Of a stretch of DNA of 45,859 bases, positions 1-11,705 are shown in pieces. Under the pieces are notes generated by a model. It was not told the origin of the DNA. It saw nothing but the letters and a program-made list of their open reading frames with translations, and ran no database searches. The translations under genes and the position numbers were made by a program. How positions within the stretch are numbered: position 1 is the first letter of the stretch; every line of letters begins with the position of its first letter. The stretch is from Priapulus caudatus (lineage: Eukaryota; Priapulida; Priapulimorpha; Priapulimorphida; Priapulidae). The stretch spans positions 62,203 to 108,061 of the forward strand of contig NW_014577673.1 of assembly GCF_000485595.1 (NCBI RefSeq). Direction: 5' to 3'.

Positions 1-36
1 AAAGAGAAAGAGAAAGAGAAAGAGAAAGAAAGAGAG

Positions 37-86
<50 letters not shown>

Positions 87-310
87 GGGCGAGATATCAT
101 GGAGAGATAAAGAGATAACAGGGAGAGCGAGAGAGAAAAAGACAAGATTGAGTGACTGAGAGGAAAAGAGAGAGAGAGAGAGAGGGTGAGAGAAAGTATG
201 TGCATGTGTGCGTGCATGCATGCAAGAACAGGAAGAGAAAGGGAAAAGTGTGTGAGAGACAACTGTCATAGAGTCAATGAGAGAGAGCGAGAGAGAGAGA
301 GCCTGGGTCA
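1..310. repeat. GA/GAAA-rich microsatellite
   Basis: Near-continuous purine tract of GA, GAAA and GAGAGC motifs, interrupted around 190-240 by a short GTGCATGC stretch. It is low-complexity sequence upstream of CCNDBP1 with no coding signal. Confidence 0.9.
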
Positions 311-1469
311 AGAAAACAAGTGCATGAAGCAGCCATTCAGTGACAACAACTAAATAACAAAAAGCAAGTAACAATAAAGATTATACATAGTACCGATTTA
401 AGACACAGTAACTGAAGAATAATATTAATACATAGTAACAATGTCAAACATGGTAACAACCCGTAGAGAGAAGTTCTACTTCTAGTGAAAAGATACAAAA
501 ATCAATAGGATGATGAAATCGCAGGAAAAATTTGCTACGAGTTAAACAACAAGATAACTGAGGGGGTCTATCACATTTCTACAACGAAGTTAATAGCCTG
601 CTAACAATCACAATGACCAACTTTTAAATATGTATAATCATTATTAGTAATAGTAACACCTTATTCACCAATTAATCAATCAATGATAATGTGGTGACGG
701 TGCAAGACAATACCCCGTAGCCACTTACTTATCACAGTCTGCCCCTTTTATCATGTATGATGCATCACCATTATCGTCAGCATCACAGACCACAACCCTA
801 ACACTAATATAATAGTAAAACGTATTACGCGTGCAATGTGTCCCATCATACACCAATGGCACCGACAGGTTTCATTCACGAACGCGGTACAACTCGGCTC
901 GCTGCCAAATCGCCGGGAAAGCCGCCAAAAATATCATGATCTAAATACATACATTACCTTGAAGTGTGTATAGCCTTCTCCATTGCGGATTATTCAGACC
1001 GTTGGGTGATAACTTTAGAAGAAGATCGACGTCAACTATACTAATTAGGTGAATTTCCCGACTCCCAACAATGAAATCAGACGTTTCAGTAAGCGCCGCG
1101 CTAGAATCCGGTTTGTTTTCCTTGCTATCGGACGTTCACTTCAAAGATTCTAGAGTGCCGTAGGTTCACTCTACGATCTTTGGTTCACTTCTACACGTCA
1201 CGATACGTTCACGTTCACGATTGTGTTTTGGAACGCTGCTGCGGGATCTACTCGCTCACTAGGCACCGCCAGTGTCCAATGAACGATGGCAAACTGCATG
1301 CAGTGCCCCTTCCCACACTCAGGATAATAGCACCCGGCAGTTAGATGCGATATGATATGACTACTAGGCACTTAGGATATGACTACTAGGCACTTAGGAT
1401 ATGACTACTAGGCACTTGAAAAAGTTAGTCTGTGGTGTAGTGAGTCACAACTCGTAGGTTTTACCAAAA
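311..1469. other. Upstream region of CCNDBP1, no gene seen
   Basis: No conserved exon is visible. The stretch is AT-rich apart from a more mixed segment around 840-1300. It ends in three 22-bp tandem repeats (1354-1420) about 50 bp before the CCNDBP1 start codon. Any promoter should lie here, but no convincing TATA box or initiator can be named. Confidence 0.5.
1354..1420. repeat. 22-bp tandem repeat, three copies, in the CCNDBP1 promoter region
   Basis: The motif ATATGACTACTAGGCACTT recurs three times at 22-bp spacing with almost no divergence. It lies 50-116 bp upstream of the CCNDBP1 ATG, so it is in the proximal promoter or 5' UTR. Confidence 0.85.
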
Positions 1470-4400
1470 ATGGCCGCGCCCATGGAAGCAGTAGCAAAAT
1501 CAAACGACGAAGTGTTTAATTTATTACATGCTAATCTTCAGTTAGCTATTGATCAATTGAAAGGTGTGCATGACTAGCTTACGATGATGTTTAACTTTAC
1601 TCGAAACAACAACGAAAAGCTGTGTGTATACCAATTACGATAGTGGATCAATGATTTTTAATGATCACTCAATGATTCATTATGATTATGATGCTACTCG
1701 AGTCCTAGGTCGCACTGTCACTGACACTGCCACTGTCATTCATATACTAAATAATACTAGAAGTACTATACTTCTATTAGTAAGAATACTAGGTTATGAA
1801 CATATATGCTTCTGTTAGTAACATGCTCGATCTACAGTAACAGTGCAGTGCATTTTGATGTTGTTTACCACATCGGCACATGGCACATGGATGATGGTGG
1901 CACGGCCATCCATGCTCACCCTCCACATCATCATCATGCTCACACTCGCAGTGTTACTATATTATATAGCATAACCAGAGAGACATGATACAAGATTGCG
2001 TGGCACAGCTTTGCTGTTGATCCTGAGCGCTGCGCGCGGATGAGACGTGCAGTTCCGCGGGATATGCGCACGCTAGATACAATAATGTAACCCAAACCCA
2101 ACCTATCCTGGGTTTGGGTTACATTATTGTATCTATGCGCACGCGACCGCGGGGATGTTCAAGTATGAAGCGCTGTCAGCAGTGGAGACGTGCACCAAAT
2201 TCGAGCCCCGGCGCACGTCTCCACAGTGGTCAGTGGATGGTCTGTGGTTTTAGAAGATAACAATGAAGACTTTGTTCTAAATAAGAACTATTGGCTGCTA
2301 AATAAGAGCAATATAATATACACCCTTGAATTTCTTGACTAGTCAGTCAAAGGGCTTGTTGGGGGTCCATTATGCAGATCTTCTATTTACGAGCTTCCAA
2401 TTGAAATGGCCCATGAAATTGTCAAGTGGAATTGTGTTTTTCGGAACCCAAAAGAAAATGTCTCCCTCTTACATGCACCGCCTCCCTGATCAATCACGCA
2501 TTCAGGCGTAAACAATAACAGAGATGAAATTGTGTTGAGTTTGTGGCTCTTGACGCACGTGCATTGACGTACAAGACCGTTGAAAGCACAGGCACTTGGA
2601 ACGTCTCAATAAAAATAAATATTCACACAATTTTTTACAATGTTCGACCGCCTGTGTGCAAAATAGGTGAACGTATGTGAAACATATACGGTTAGTACTT
2701 ACTACTTAGTTACTGTGACATATCGGTGACTAACTGACACCACTAAATTGGTAAAATGTTCCATGCACCTTAAGAAATTCTGAGGTTATCATCGCAGAAC
2801 TCCCCAACAACGCCCATCCTCATGTCACAAAGCTATATGTAAACAAACACGCGTGTTGCGAGGTGCTTGCTTCCGATATCCATTTCGAGGCCCGCTAAGC
2901 CAAGCATAAAGCGTGCGGGCAAGACGTCACACACACAGCTACGTTCATTGGCTAAAACAATCGAGTAGCGCGGTTAGGGATTTTCGGAATTATTGAATTT
3001 GAAGAAAAAATTCAATGTTCAATAAATGACGCACTCGTTCAGTTCCGATAGCGAGTGAAAATGCGAAAAAAAATTCCACTTCAATGCGAAATGCATCGGC
3101 CGGGCATTTCATTATTTACGAAAAGTAAACAGGCTGGCGAAATAGACAGTAGGTACAGGAACTGGTCACGTCGGTGACACCCCATTCATGTCCATCAACG
3201 AAGAAGGCGGGGCTTATTCTGATTACGGAGATGCGAAAATGCAACAGAAGGACGTAGCGCAGTGCGCTAAACAGCGTGTTATTTTCGTATTTGTGGCAAA
3301 CTCTATTGTAGGAAACCGTTCTAATATAGCAGAATGCCCTAGTTCCTGAGATTAGTGATTTTGCGGTTCAATGGGTCCCCATATTTAAAAATATCAAAGT
3401 CTGGTGCGGCGTAGGCTGTGATTGGAAGACACAAAGTGTCAATTCGCCTCGGCATCATGGCCGCATCACGTCTAGTGCCACTTAACTTAATGATATCATA
3501 TGGGAACTGAGCTCACTTGATTATATTGCCGGTCTACAGTTGCTGTTACCGCCACTACCCGGGGGGGGGGGCACTCCCTATATATTGTGTGGTAGGTAGG
3601 TGCCGCAGTTATGACCCTCCTTTTCACCTCGAAATTTCCGCACCGGAGACCCCCCTTTTTCACATATATCCCGTCTCAGAGCATGGGTCGTACTTTTTTC
3701 CTCACCGGCGACCCCCTTTTTAAATATTTCCCGTCCCAGAGCATAGGTCCTACTTTTTTCTGCCTGTCCCGGAGACCCCCTCTCGCAAACATATCCAGTT
3801 TCAAACATCATGCTTTCCTGCAAACCCTAGTTCTGAAGACCCCCATTTTTATGTGCTGAGTTAGTACCGGAGCCCTCCAATTCCATCTCTCAAGTGGCAC
3901 ATATACCTACCCTATTTTGTAGGGAGTGTGCCTCAGGGGGGGGGGGCACTACCAATTGCAACTCTGCTACTACTGTTCCTACTCATAAGTCATGCTGATG
4001 CTGATGCTAGTGATGGTGCTACGTACTACTCTCCGCTATAGCTGCATGTTTGTGCCATAGTTTACATTTAAAGGCATACTAGGCTCTAGGATTTTACTGC
4101 ATACAACTGTACTTACTGTATAACAAATCATCTATACCCACACATACTTGTTACCAGATACCTAATTTAATTGTTATAATTAATTATACATCAACGCTAC
4201 GAAATTTGAATGGCGCCATTGATACCCGCGACCGTGCTGCCACCCTGAAAAAGTTGTACATTTCCCAATATATTTTGTACGTTACAGACCGAGGGCTAAT
4301 CACAAAGGTGCAATTATATTTATACCTAAATGCTATTTAACCGAACGATGTTTATTTTAGGACAAATTTATCCATAATATAACTGAAACTATATGTCGTT

Positions 4401-7400
4401 TATAAGATATTATAATCCTTTTTCTTTTAAATTAATAAATAAGAAACACCCACGGTCTGTAGCCCTTGGCTGAAAAGTCGTTTTGCGCAACTTTTCAGAT
4501 CGTGCGCTTTGAGTGGCGCCACCGTCGTTGTAATCAAACTGTAGTCGTTAGTTTTAAAACATTTAAAAAAAAATTCTAATGGTGATTGAACCATGAAACT
4601 CTTTATGTAGCATAATTTTAACCTAAATTAACTGAAAATAACCCTAGAACATAGAGTAAAGGATACCTTTAAAGTAGGTGCAGTAGTACAGTGTGGAACA
4701 CGTACACCACTTCAACACAACACGTCATCCCGGACCCTGTATCATAAAATCCATGCAGTTCGTCTGGGAAATAAGTCTGGAAACCCAGCCTGTCCTGATT
4801 TCGAAAATTCTTATTTCTACTATATATAACCTATCACAAAATCCATAAAAAATGAGCCAGTCCTTCTCCAGACCCGGTCAAGAGGTTGGGCGTCTGTTTC
4901 CAACACGGATGGAATCAACAAATTCCCTCGACTAGATGTGTGTAAAATACATTGTCAACGTGAGTTTTTTTATTAGCATTATTTTAATTGTAAATTAATG
5001 TTTGTAGGGGATGATCCCAAAGATCGAGACTTTGCCGGATTCACATCGGAGGCATTTTGGCAACGGCTAGGTTAGTATAGTAAACTGAAATTGGTGCTAA
5101 AATTTGTAAACAGCCACAATTTCCACCCATCTGCACAAATTTCACTGCATTATGAAGGAATATCATATGATGCATTATAGTGTGAAATGAAGTCGGTAAA
5201 GATTACAGATTTAACCATGTTGCTGAAATTTCGCTGCATTGTGAAGCAATATCATATGATGAATGGGTATGAAATGAGGTTGGTATCAGTTATAGATTTA
5301 ATCCTGTGGGACAAATTGTGCTGCATTCTGAAACATGATTGTGAATGGTGTAATCATGAGTCCAATTGCAAAAGAGGTGCATGCTATTGATTTTATGATG
5401 TTCCCTAATTGATCATGAATGTATTATCTAGACCCGGCACATTATTAAACTTAACTTGGGTAAATTTAAATGAGGATTAGCTATCTATCCTTATTAATAT
5501 GTACCATAAATGTAGTGCATACTCTAGCGTAAATATATGAAAAATTGGACAGTATATGTATATATATATATGGATTATAGGTAAGGTGTGGTAAGGTGGT
5601 ATCAGTATAAATAATGATCACAGTGCATGCTTCATAAAAAGATACATCATAGTTCTCTCTTATTGCTTTATATTGCTGTGTAATTGTTAATTATAGTTAT
5701 GATTATATTACCACAACAATATAAATTCTTTAATATTTATTTGTAACCAAAATCATTATTTCAGAAGTTATTGTGAAGCGACTTTCACATGAGGCAGTTA
5801 AGCTGTGTGTGGCATTCTCGAAGCCACCAGTACCTGCGCCTGAGGTACTCTAATTGTTTATTTACTATCTTATCCACTTTTCTGGTGTTTATTGTGTAAA
5901 TATTGCCCCCTACGATATGTTGCTACTAATCTCTTAACAGAAATAAGATGTAGGAATCATTTTTCTCTAAGCGTAATCTTGGAAAATTACAATAAACTAT
6001 CTGGAAGTTGATGCATTATTCCTTGTGTAATACTTGATAGTATGAAATCTGTCTGCATGACGCGGGTCTGTAAAATAATTTTGAAAAATATATTGAGTTA
6101 ATTATTTCCAAATGATTCTTTTTAATATTATTTGATACATGCTAAATATTTTGTATCTTGATCCTACTTTATATATACATGGTACAGTCCGACCTCCTTT
6201 ATCCGGCCATCCGTTATCCGGAAATCTCTATTCACCGGCCGCGATCTCACAGTGTATGTTCTCTGTTTTTCATTTATTTCCACTTAAAAATATCGCTCAA
6301 AGCTTGCTAAAAACTTGCGCGATGTACCAACCGTACGTTTGCGTGTGTGCGCGCGCGCGCGTGTGTGTGTGTGTGTTGTCTGCTCGTGTCCGCTATGCCT
6401 CCGGTAAAATTTCTGTTTTATTTCATTTTATTTCCATTTCATATAAACCATGAAACACGACAGTTTGTTACAAATAATCATGCTCAACGAGTAAATGCAT
6501 TATCACATGCATAAACCCTACTGAACTGCATAGAAATGCTGTGTTTGAGCATAACTCTCATATCCGGCCAAATCCCATATCCGGATGGGTGCCGGTCCCG
6601 ACGTGGCCGGATAAAGGAGGTCGGACTGTACTGTAATTTTGAGTATTTAAATTATACAATTCTAATGCATTGCACATGGTTTATGGTTCACAATGACAAG
6701 GAAACAGTCAACGTTGTTTATTTATATTCATTCATAATTAGTTGTACCCAATTTATTTATCTTTTCAGGAATCCCAAAAACTAGTAAATGTTCTAGAGCA
6801 GTGTACACTCATGACGGTTTCTCTCTTTTATGGATTACCTGACACTCAAGGTAAGTGTACTACTATGATCAAACCTATATTTGTGTCTGTGTATATGCGT
6901 GTGTGCGTGACTGCATGTGTGCGTGTGTTCATGCATTTGTGTGTACATGTGTGCATGGGTGTTTGACTGTGCGTGTTGTGTGTGTGTGTGTGCGCTCGTG
7001 TGCGTGCGCGCGCGCGCGTGTGTGTGTGTGCGTATAGCATATCTTTCATATGAAATATTACCACTAAACAGCAACAAACACAGTTAATTATAATAAGCTG
7101 GGTTAAACTGATGTAGTAAAATTTAGAACATTTCATTTGGCACTCTGTTTGCGTGAGTGCGTTTTACTTCATTTCCTGTTTTGTTGTGAATTATGTACCA
7201 TATAGTTTGTTTAGAGAATAATATGAGTGATGGTGATGAGTGATAGGAGAAATGGTGAATGTGATTTACTGTATTTTCTGTTTTGTTGTAAGTTATGTAC
7301 TATATAGTTTGTTAGAGAATTATATGCAATGAATCATTTATTAGTGTATTGCACTTGTATTGTTCTAATTAGGGCTTCATCTCCAGAAGATGCTGAGACA

Positions 7401-10400
7401 GGGTATCATTACCATAGTTACGAGTCTACAACAACTAGCGAACGATCTGCGACTAAATGGACCTCAGGGGTAGACTGATCTTTCTAGCCATGACTAGACC
7501 CAGCAGTCATATTTAGTTAGCTGAATGTTTACAGTTTGTCACTAATCAACGTCTGTGCTAGCTGATGTGACTACTGTTTAGAAATTAGAGTGACTTTAGA
7601 GTTCTGCGTAAACTCTAGCTTTTTATGTACCTTCTAATTCGGGAATGGATTTATAACACCCTCTGTGGTTTCTACAGCATAACAGCGAACGTGCCATGAT
7701 TATACCAGCAGTCATATTTAGTTAGCTGAAAGCGACAGTTTGTCACTAATGGACGTCTGTGCTGGCTGACTTCACGGGATGCACCCTGGTAGTTATTGAA
7801 TGTGAACTATCCTATTTCAGACCTCAGAAACAGCTACAGTCTACAGGTAGTGTGTGGGAGAGTTGCGATGCAATACAGGAACTACCAAGAGGTAGGAATT
7901 GACCAGCTAGGAACTCAGGAACAGTTGCAACATACTCACGTGCATTTGTGTCTGCATAGATATTTTTATTAAGAATACATGGTTAAAACGACTGAATGTT
8001 AGCTCATTTTTATTTTAGATAGCAATGAATAGTTGCAATGTACTCGCATGTAATGTACTGCACTGTGCAATATAGATTTGTGCCTGCATAGATATTTTTC
8101 TTAGATAATGCAAATTTGAAACAACTGAAATCTTAAATTTTTCTTTTAGATAGTGGTGCAGCTGCTATTTCCGAGCTAAACAGTGCATGTGCACTTGTGA
8201 AGGATGCACTTGATGAAATAGAAGAGGTATATGCTGTGTATATTTGTTAAAACAATCATTTACATTCAAGAGTTTTGTTTACAGATGCAAACGTTTCAAG
8301 GAACATAAGCATAACGAAAATAATTCCCACATATTCATGAAGCTTCCCACTAAGAATTCCCTCTGATTTTTGATGTGGAGTTTCTCTACGGTATAATTAT
8401 TTTCAAATGACACCTTGCAAAAATTGTTCTCATGAGTAGCCACTCACTACAGCTTTCATGATATATTTATACATCAGTGTACATGCAGCTATATATTGTT
8501 GACAATTGTGTTGTCAGTTAGTCTGTCACGTATTGTATGCCATGCATGTGTTATTGCAGTACCGTAGTTTTGTGAACATAATTTATACCCTATGTTATTT
8601 CTCGAGACGTACACCAATCGCAATTTGGCACGGCCATAATTTTAGCTACTGTGCTTTAGTGGCAATCGCTCTCGGCTATAATGTCCATGATATTAATGTA
8701 CTGTGAATGATAAAAGCATGGCAGAAAAAATATTTTTGGCCAAATGAGAGCTTAATGGCAGACATTATGTGGCTGCTTGCATCGATTGTACATATGTTCA
8801 TGGTAACGTGTTCTGTTTTTTTTTTTCTATTATCTGACTTGTGTCACTGGATTTTGAAAAAATCATGGCCGCAATCCTTCCGTCGATGGGCTGCTATCGG
8901 TGCCTGACTGGGGCAGGCATTGCGCACTGACACAGAGTCACGCTGGTCGGGTCTGGGAGACGTACTGGATGAGTTCAGTGATGATGCGTGGTCAGACACA
9001 GACAGACAGCTGATTGCCCCCTGTCTCGGCCTGGTATGAACCTACACGCACGCACACACGCACAGACATGCACATGCACCGCCACATGCACACGCACAGC
9101 CACATGCACACATACACGCACAAGCACACGTATAGGCACGCGCAAATAATCTGCACACATATAGGCACACGCAAATAATCTGCACACAACACATACACCC
9201 ACGTACGCACGCACGCATGCACGTTATTGTCTTACTAACAATTACCAGTAGTAAATGCTAGTGTCCAGCTAAATGTATAATGTAATCATGTCTAATCGTG
9301 CAACGTCTGTGGTAACTTTATAGCACGTATTTCCGAAATTGCCATCATTTGCAAGTGTTTTTAGCTCATCTGACATAGTCAGATGCAGCTTGTAGAATCG
9401 CATGATCGTCCGTGCGTCCGTCCGTCCGTCCGTCCGTCCGTCCGTCCGGGCGTCAACAGTTGGGCACAAATCTTAACCGCTCGACGTACGGTCACGATAT
9501 TCGGCACATCGGGGGGGATCGTCAAAACGAGTTGGGATGTCGAAGCTGGGGGTCAAAGGTCAAAGGTCAAGAGGTGTAAAAGAAGGGGGAACATTCACTC
9601 CTTAACTTAAGGTATAGGGAGGAAATGCAGAATTGCGGCACAAATCTAAACGGCTCGACCTAGGCTCGTGATAGTCGGTGTATAGCATCATGGTAGGAAA
9701 AGCCATCACTGTGCCGAAATTGGAGGTCACAGGTCAAAGGTCAGTGGGCACAGGGCAGATTTTAGACATTTTCTGAGGACATGGTCTGACGGAGCGATTG
9801 AAAAACTTTTTTGTTTCAGCGGTGACCTAGCATTTTTATGGCTTTATTGAAAGGACCATGAAATGTCCCTTCTGCTGACATGCGAAGAGTAAGTGTCGGA
9901 TAACCTTTTGACCCTCAAGAGGAGGGTTAAACATGGATTTGTTCACTGTCAACAAAGGACTGAACTGCTTTTGCTAGTAGAATCCCCTCCCCCCACCCTC
10001 CCCCTTCCCCCTCCCCCACCCCCTCCTCCCACTCCTTCCCCCACCCTCTCCCCCCACCCTCCCCCTACCCTCCATCTGCGATAGTGGGCGTGTCCTAACC
10101 ATGATGTGTACGCAACTGCGTGTCTGCATATCTGCGCCTAACAAATGTGGTACTACGCACGACTGAAATTTTACGTTTATAATCGTAGCAACAGACCTCA
10201 GATGAGCCCAGACGCTCTGCGGCTCTTGTTTGTGTGAGTGGCTAATTAGCAGGTTGGTGGTATTATATCTTTTGCGTTCGTGTAAGGGAGTGTATGTTGT
10301 TTACTTGGACAGGTAAAAGCGGCGAAGGCTTCACTGAAGAAAACTACAACCGCAGCAAAGTCTAATGGTAGGCAATATCCTTCCTTTGTATGCCATTTAA

Positions 10401-11641
10401 TTCCAACAGTAAAAAATTATGTTATTCCTGGAGTAATTCTGAAGCAGTTATCGTACTCCAGGGTGCTTCTGAAATACATGACATGGACAGTAAGATACAT
10501 GCAGCCACTAAATAGATGCATGTACCCTACATCACCTTACTTAATTTTTTTTTTGATACGACAGTAAGATACACACGGCCACTAAATAGATGCATGTAGC
10601 CTACATCCCTGTACGTAATGGGTTTTTTTCTGGATACGACAGTAGCTGCTGCAGTGAGAAGAGCAACATTTGCCAGCTGGATGAGCTCATGGACCAGGTA
10701 GCGATGATGAGCCCGGCCGTGGACGACCTGATTACGGTTCTCTACCCGCCGCTCAGCCACGCGTCCGTCCGACTAAACTCCGTGAAGCTGGCCAACACCG
10801 TTAAAGCGCTGCTTGCCTTCGCTCGGTAAGATGGACGATGCAGATCAGCGATCTCTCGAAAAGAGAGGTGCATTAGATCAGTGCTTGGCAAACTATTTCA
10901 GTGTCGTCAAAGACCCTATATATACTTCTATATAATTCTATATAGTATATAGGGTCTTTGGTGTCGTTCACCATCGAGTCTTTATCACAAAATTTCATTC
11001 ACCCCTGACTAAATTTCCTTACGTTTTTCACTAATTTTCGTTCACCCCAAAATAATTTTATTCACCCTTGGGTAAACCATTCACCAGTCTAAGAAGCACT
11101 GCACTAGATGTTCAAAAATGATAACAAAACACACATTACAACGATTTACATGAAGACAATTTACACGTTCATATTGTCCTGTTGGGTCTTCAGAGGTCAT
11201 TTACTAATAGTTTGTTGCTCATCTATGTCCAGTTCATAACACGTAGTTAGTACAATGCGATGATTTTTGGCTCTTAACCATGATGTACCACACTCACGAG
11301 ACTACAGTGGTGATCTGCAGGGAAACAGTCTCTACTCATAGTGTTGGGTTACTCCTGCGAAAAGCATTGTAAATATATATAAATCATATATACATGTAGA
11401 TAATTAGAATATATATATAATGTATATATATATTATATTATTATAATTATTATTATATACATTATATATCATTATAATGTATTGTAAAACAATGTAATTG
11501 TATACTCTTCATACCACCAGGGGGACCCACATCTGTGCTGAGGAGGACAATGAGTGGATGGACTTCCTCGTAAACGTTGTCGACCACAACATTGAAAAGG
11601 TGAAACAGTTGGCGCCGGCGTCTAACGGCAGCGTTGCATGA
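1470..11641 (+). CDS. CCNDBP1: Cyclin-D1-binding protein 1 homologue (GCIP), 11 exons
   Basis: Exons: 1470-1563, 5008-5070, 5765-5844, 6769-6850, 7373-7469, 7821-7891, 8150-8226, 8917-9033, 10313-10371, 10655-10825, 11521-11641 (TGA). The joined CDS is 1032 nt, 343 aa, against about 360 in human. Phases match at all junctions. Family landmarks in order: FTSEAFWQRL (residues 43-52, human EEFNREMFWRRL), YGLPDTQGLHLQKMLRQG (99-116), GSVWESC, AAAISELN, an acidic stretch then RQLIAPCLGLVKAAKASLKK (217-236), and QLDELMD..MSPAVDDLITVLYPPL. The last exon has EEDNEWMDFLVNVVDH. In mammals the protein binds cyclin D1 and HLH factors and restrains Rb phosphorylation and E2F-driven transcription. The first ATG in a MAAP context was chosen because exon 1 joins exon 2 in phase. 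Exon 8 has a weak acceptor. Intron 9 is GC-AG. An ATTAAA lies at 11885-11890. Identity is strong; function is inferred from orthology. Confidence 0.93.
2064..2144. mobile_element. Mini foldback element with 9-10 bp target-site duplication
   Basis: Two perfect 27-nt inverted arms (2074-2100 and 2109-2135) are separated by an 8-nt loop (2101-2108). The outer flanks are the same ATGCGCACGC at 2064-2073 and 2135-2144, overlapping the element by one base. The element is almost pure hairpin, far too small to code for anything, and lies in CCNDBP1 intron 1. Confidence 0.8.
2181..2225. repeat. Imperfect inverted repeat
   Basis: GTGGAGACGTGC is followed about 20 nt later by its complement GCACGTCTCCAC, in CCNDBP1 intron 1. 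No flanking duplication is evident. Confidence 0.6.
3553..3953. mobile_element. G-run-bounded inverted-repeat element with possible 7-bp TSD
   Basis: Both ends carry an 11-G run. Just inside are inverted versions of a CACTCCCTA...GGTAGGT...GTGCC module (about 3571-3605 and, reversed, about 3890-3932). The same CACTACC flanks both sides (3553-3559 and 3947-3953). The interior repeats a roughly 65-80 bp pyrimidine-rich unit containing GGAGACCCCC and ATATCCCGTC. It looks like a non-autonomous DNA element in CCNDBP1 intron 1. The superfamily is unknown. Confidence 0.6.
6183..6630. mobile_element. pogo/Tigger-like MITE in CCNDBP1 intron 3
   Basis: A 24-bp terminal inverted repeat, beginning CAGTCCGACCTCCTTTATCC, occupies 6185-6208, and its complement ends at 6628. 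TA dinucleotides flank both sides (6183-6184, 6629-6630). The TTATCCGG inside the ends and the TA target are typical of pogo/Tigger DNA transposons. The 444-bp body has no transposase and contains a GCGC/GTGT microsatellite. Confidence 0.85.
6335..6377. repeat. GC/GT dinucleotide microsatellite
   Basis: Alternating GTGTGCGCGCGC followed by GTGTGTGT inside the pogo-like MITE. It is a potential Z-DNA tract. Confidence 0.85.
6885..7034. repeat. GT/GC-rich microsatellite after exon 4
   Basis: Degenerate TGTGTGCG repeat starting about 35 bp downstream of the CCNDBP1 exon 4 donor. ORFs here on both strands are low-complexity translations. Confidence 0.85.
7501..7774 (+). repeat. About 70-bp direct duplication in CCNDBP1 intron 5
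   Basis: The segment starting CAGCAGTCATATTTAGTTAG at 7501-7571 is repeated with a few changes at about 7706-7774. The intervening block (7568-7696) also has a second copy at 11891-12018. Confidence 0.85.
7568..7696 (+). repeat. About 130-bp dispersed repeat, copy 1
   Basis: Starts TGACTACTGTTTAGA and ends CGAACGTGCCA. It matches 11891-12018 at roughly 85-90% by eye. This copy is intronic; the other is downstream of the last CCNDBP1 exon. Confidence 0.8.
8606..8684 (+). repeat. 79-bp perfect dispersed repeat, copy 1 (intron 7)
   Basis: From GACGTACACCAATCGC to CTCGGCTATAATGT, identical base for base to 11706-11784. Perfect identity over 79 bp across 3.1 kb implies a recent duplication, gene conversion, or a conserved small element. 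Confidence 0.9.
9040..9225. repeat. CA/CACG microsatellite after exon 8
   Basis: Interrupted CACACG/CACATGCA repeats with a short internal duplication containing AAATAATCTGCACAC, immediately downstream of the CCNDBP1 exon 8 donor. Confidence 0.85.
9358..9940 (+). mobile_element. Dispersed TE family A, copy 1 (intron 8)
   Basis: Begins TTTTTAGCTCATCTGACATA, runs through a CGTC tandem tract (9412-9448), twice carries an AAATCT(T/A)AAC(C/G)GCTCGACNTA motif, has GGTCAAAGGTCA half-sites, and ends GGGTTAAACATGGATTT. Two further copies lie in reverse at 19204-19743 and 42249-42804. It has no long ORF and is non-autonomous. The class is not recognised. Confidence 0.85.
9962..10076. repeat. CCCCTCC/CCCACC low-complexity tract
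   Basis: Almost pure C/T sequence directly after TE copy 1. The poly-proline reading frame here is an artefact of composition. Confidence 0.85.
10486..10642 (+). repeat. About 76-bp tandem duplication ending at the CCNDBP1 exon 10 acceptor
   Basis: Two units (10486-10559 and 10560-10637), each starting GACAGTAAGATACA and containing CCACTAAATAGATGCATGTA. A third start, GACAGTAG, runs into the exon 10 acceptor at 10654. The whole lies in the GC-AG intron. Confidence 0.85.
10901..10967. mobile_element. 53-bp foldback element with 7-bp target-site duplication
   Basis: The element at 10908-10960 starts CAAAGACCCTATATA and ends with the exact complement. The direct repeat GTGTCGT flanks it at 10901-10907 and 10961-10967. 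It lies in CCNDBP1 intron 10. Confidence 0.8.
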
Positions 11642-11705
11642 GAAGCTGCGGTGCGCATAACGTTGGATCACTCGCGGTGTGTGACGACGCTTATCAACGT
11701 GTCTG

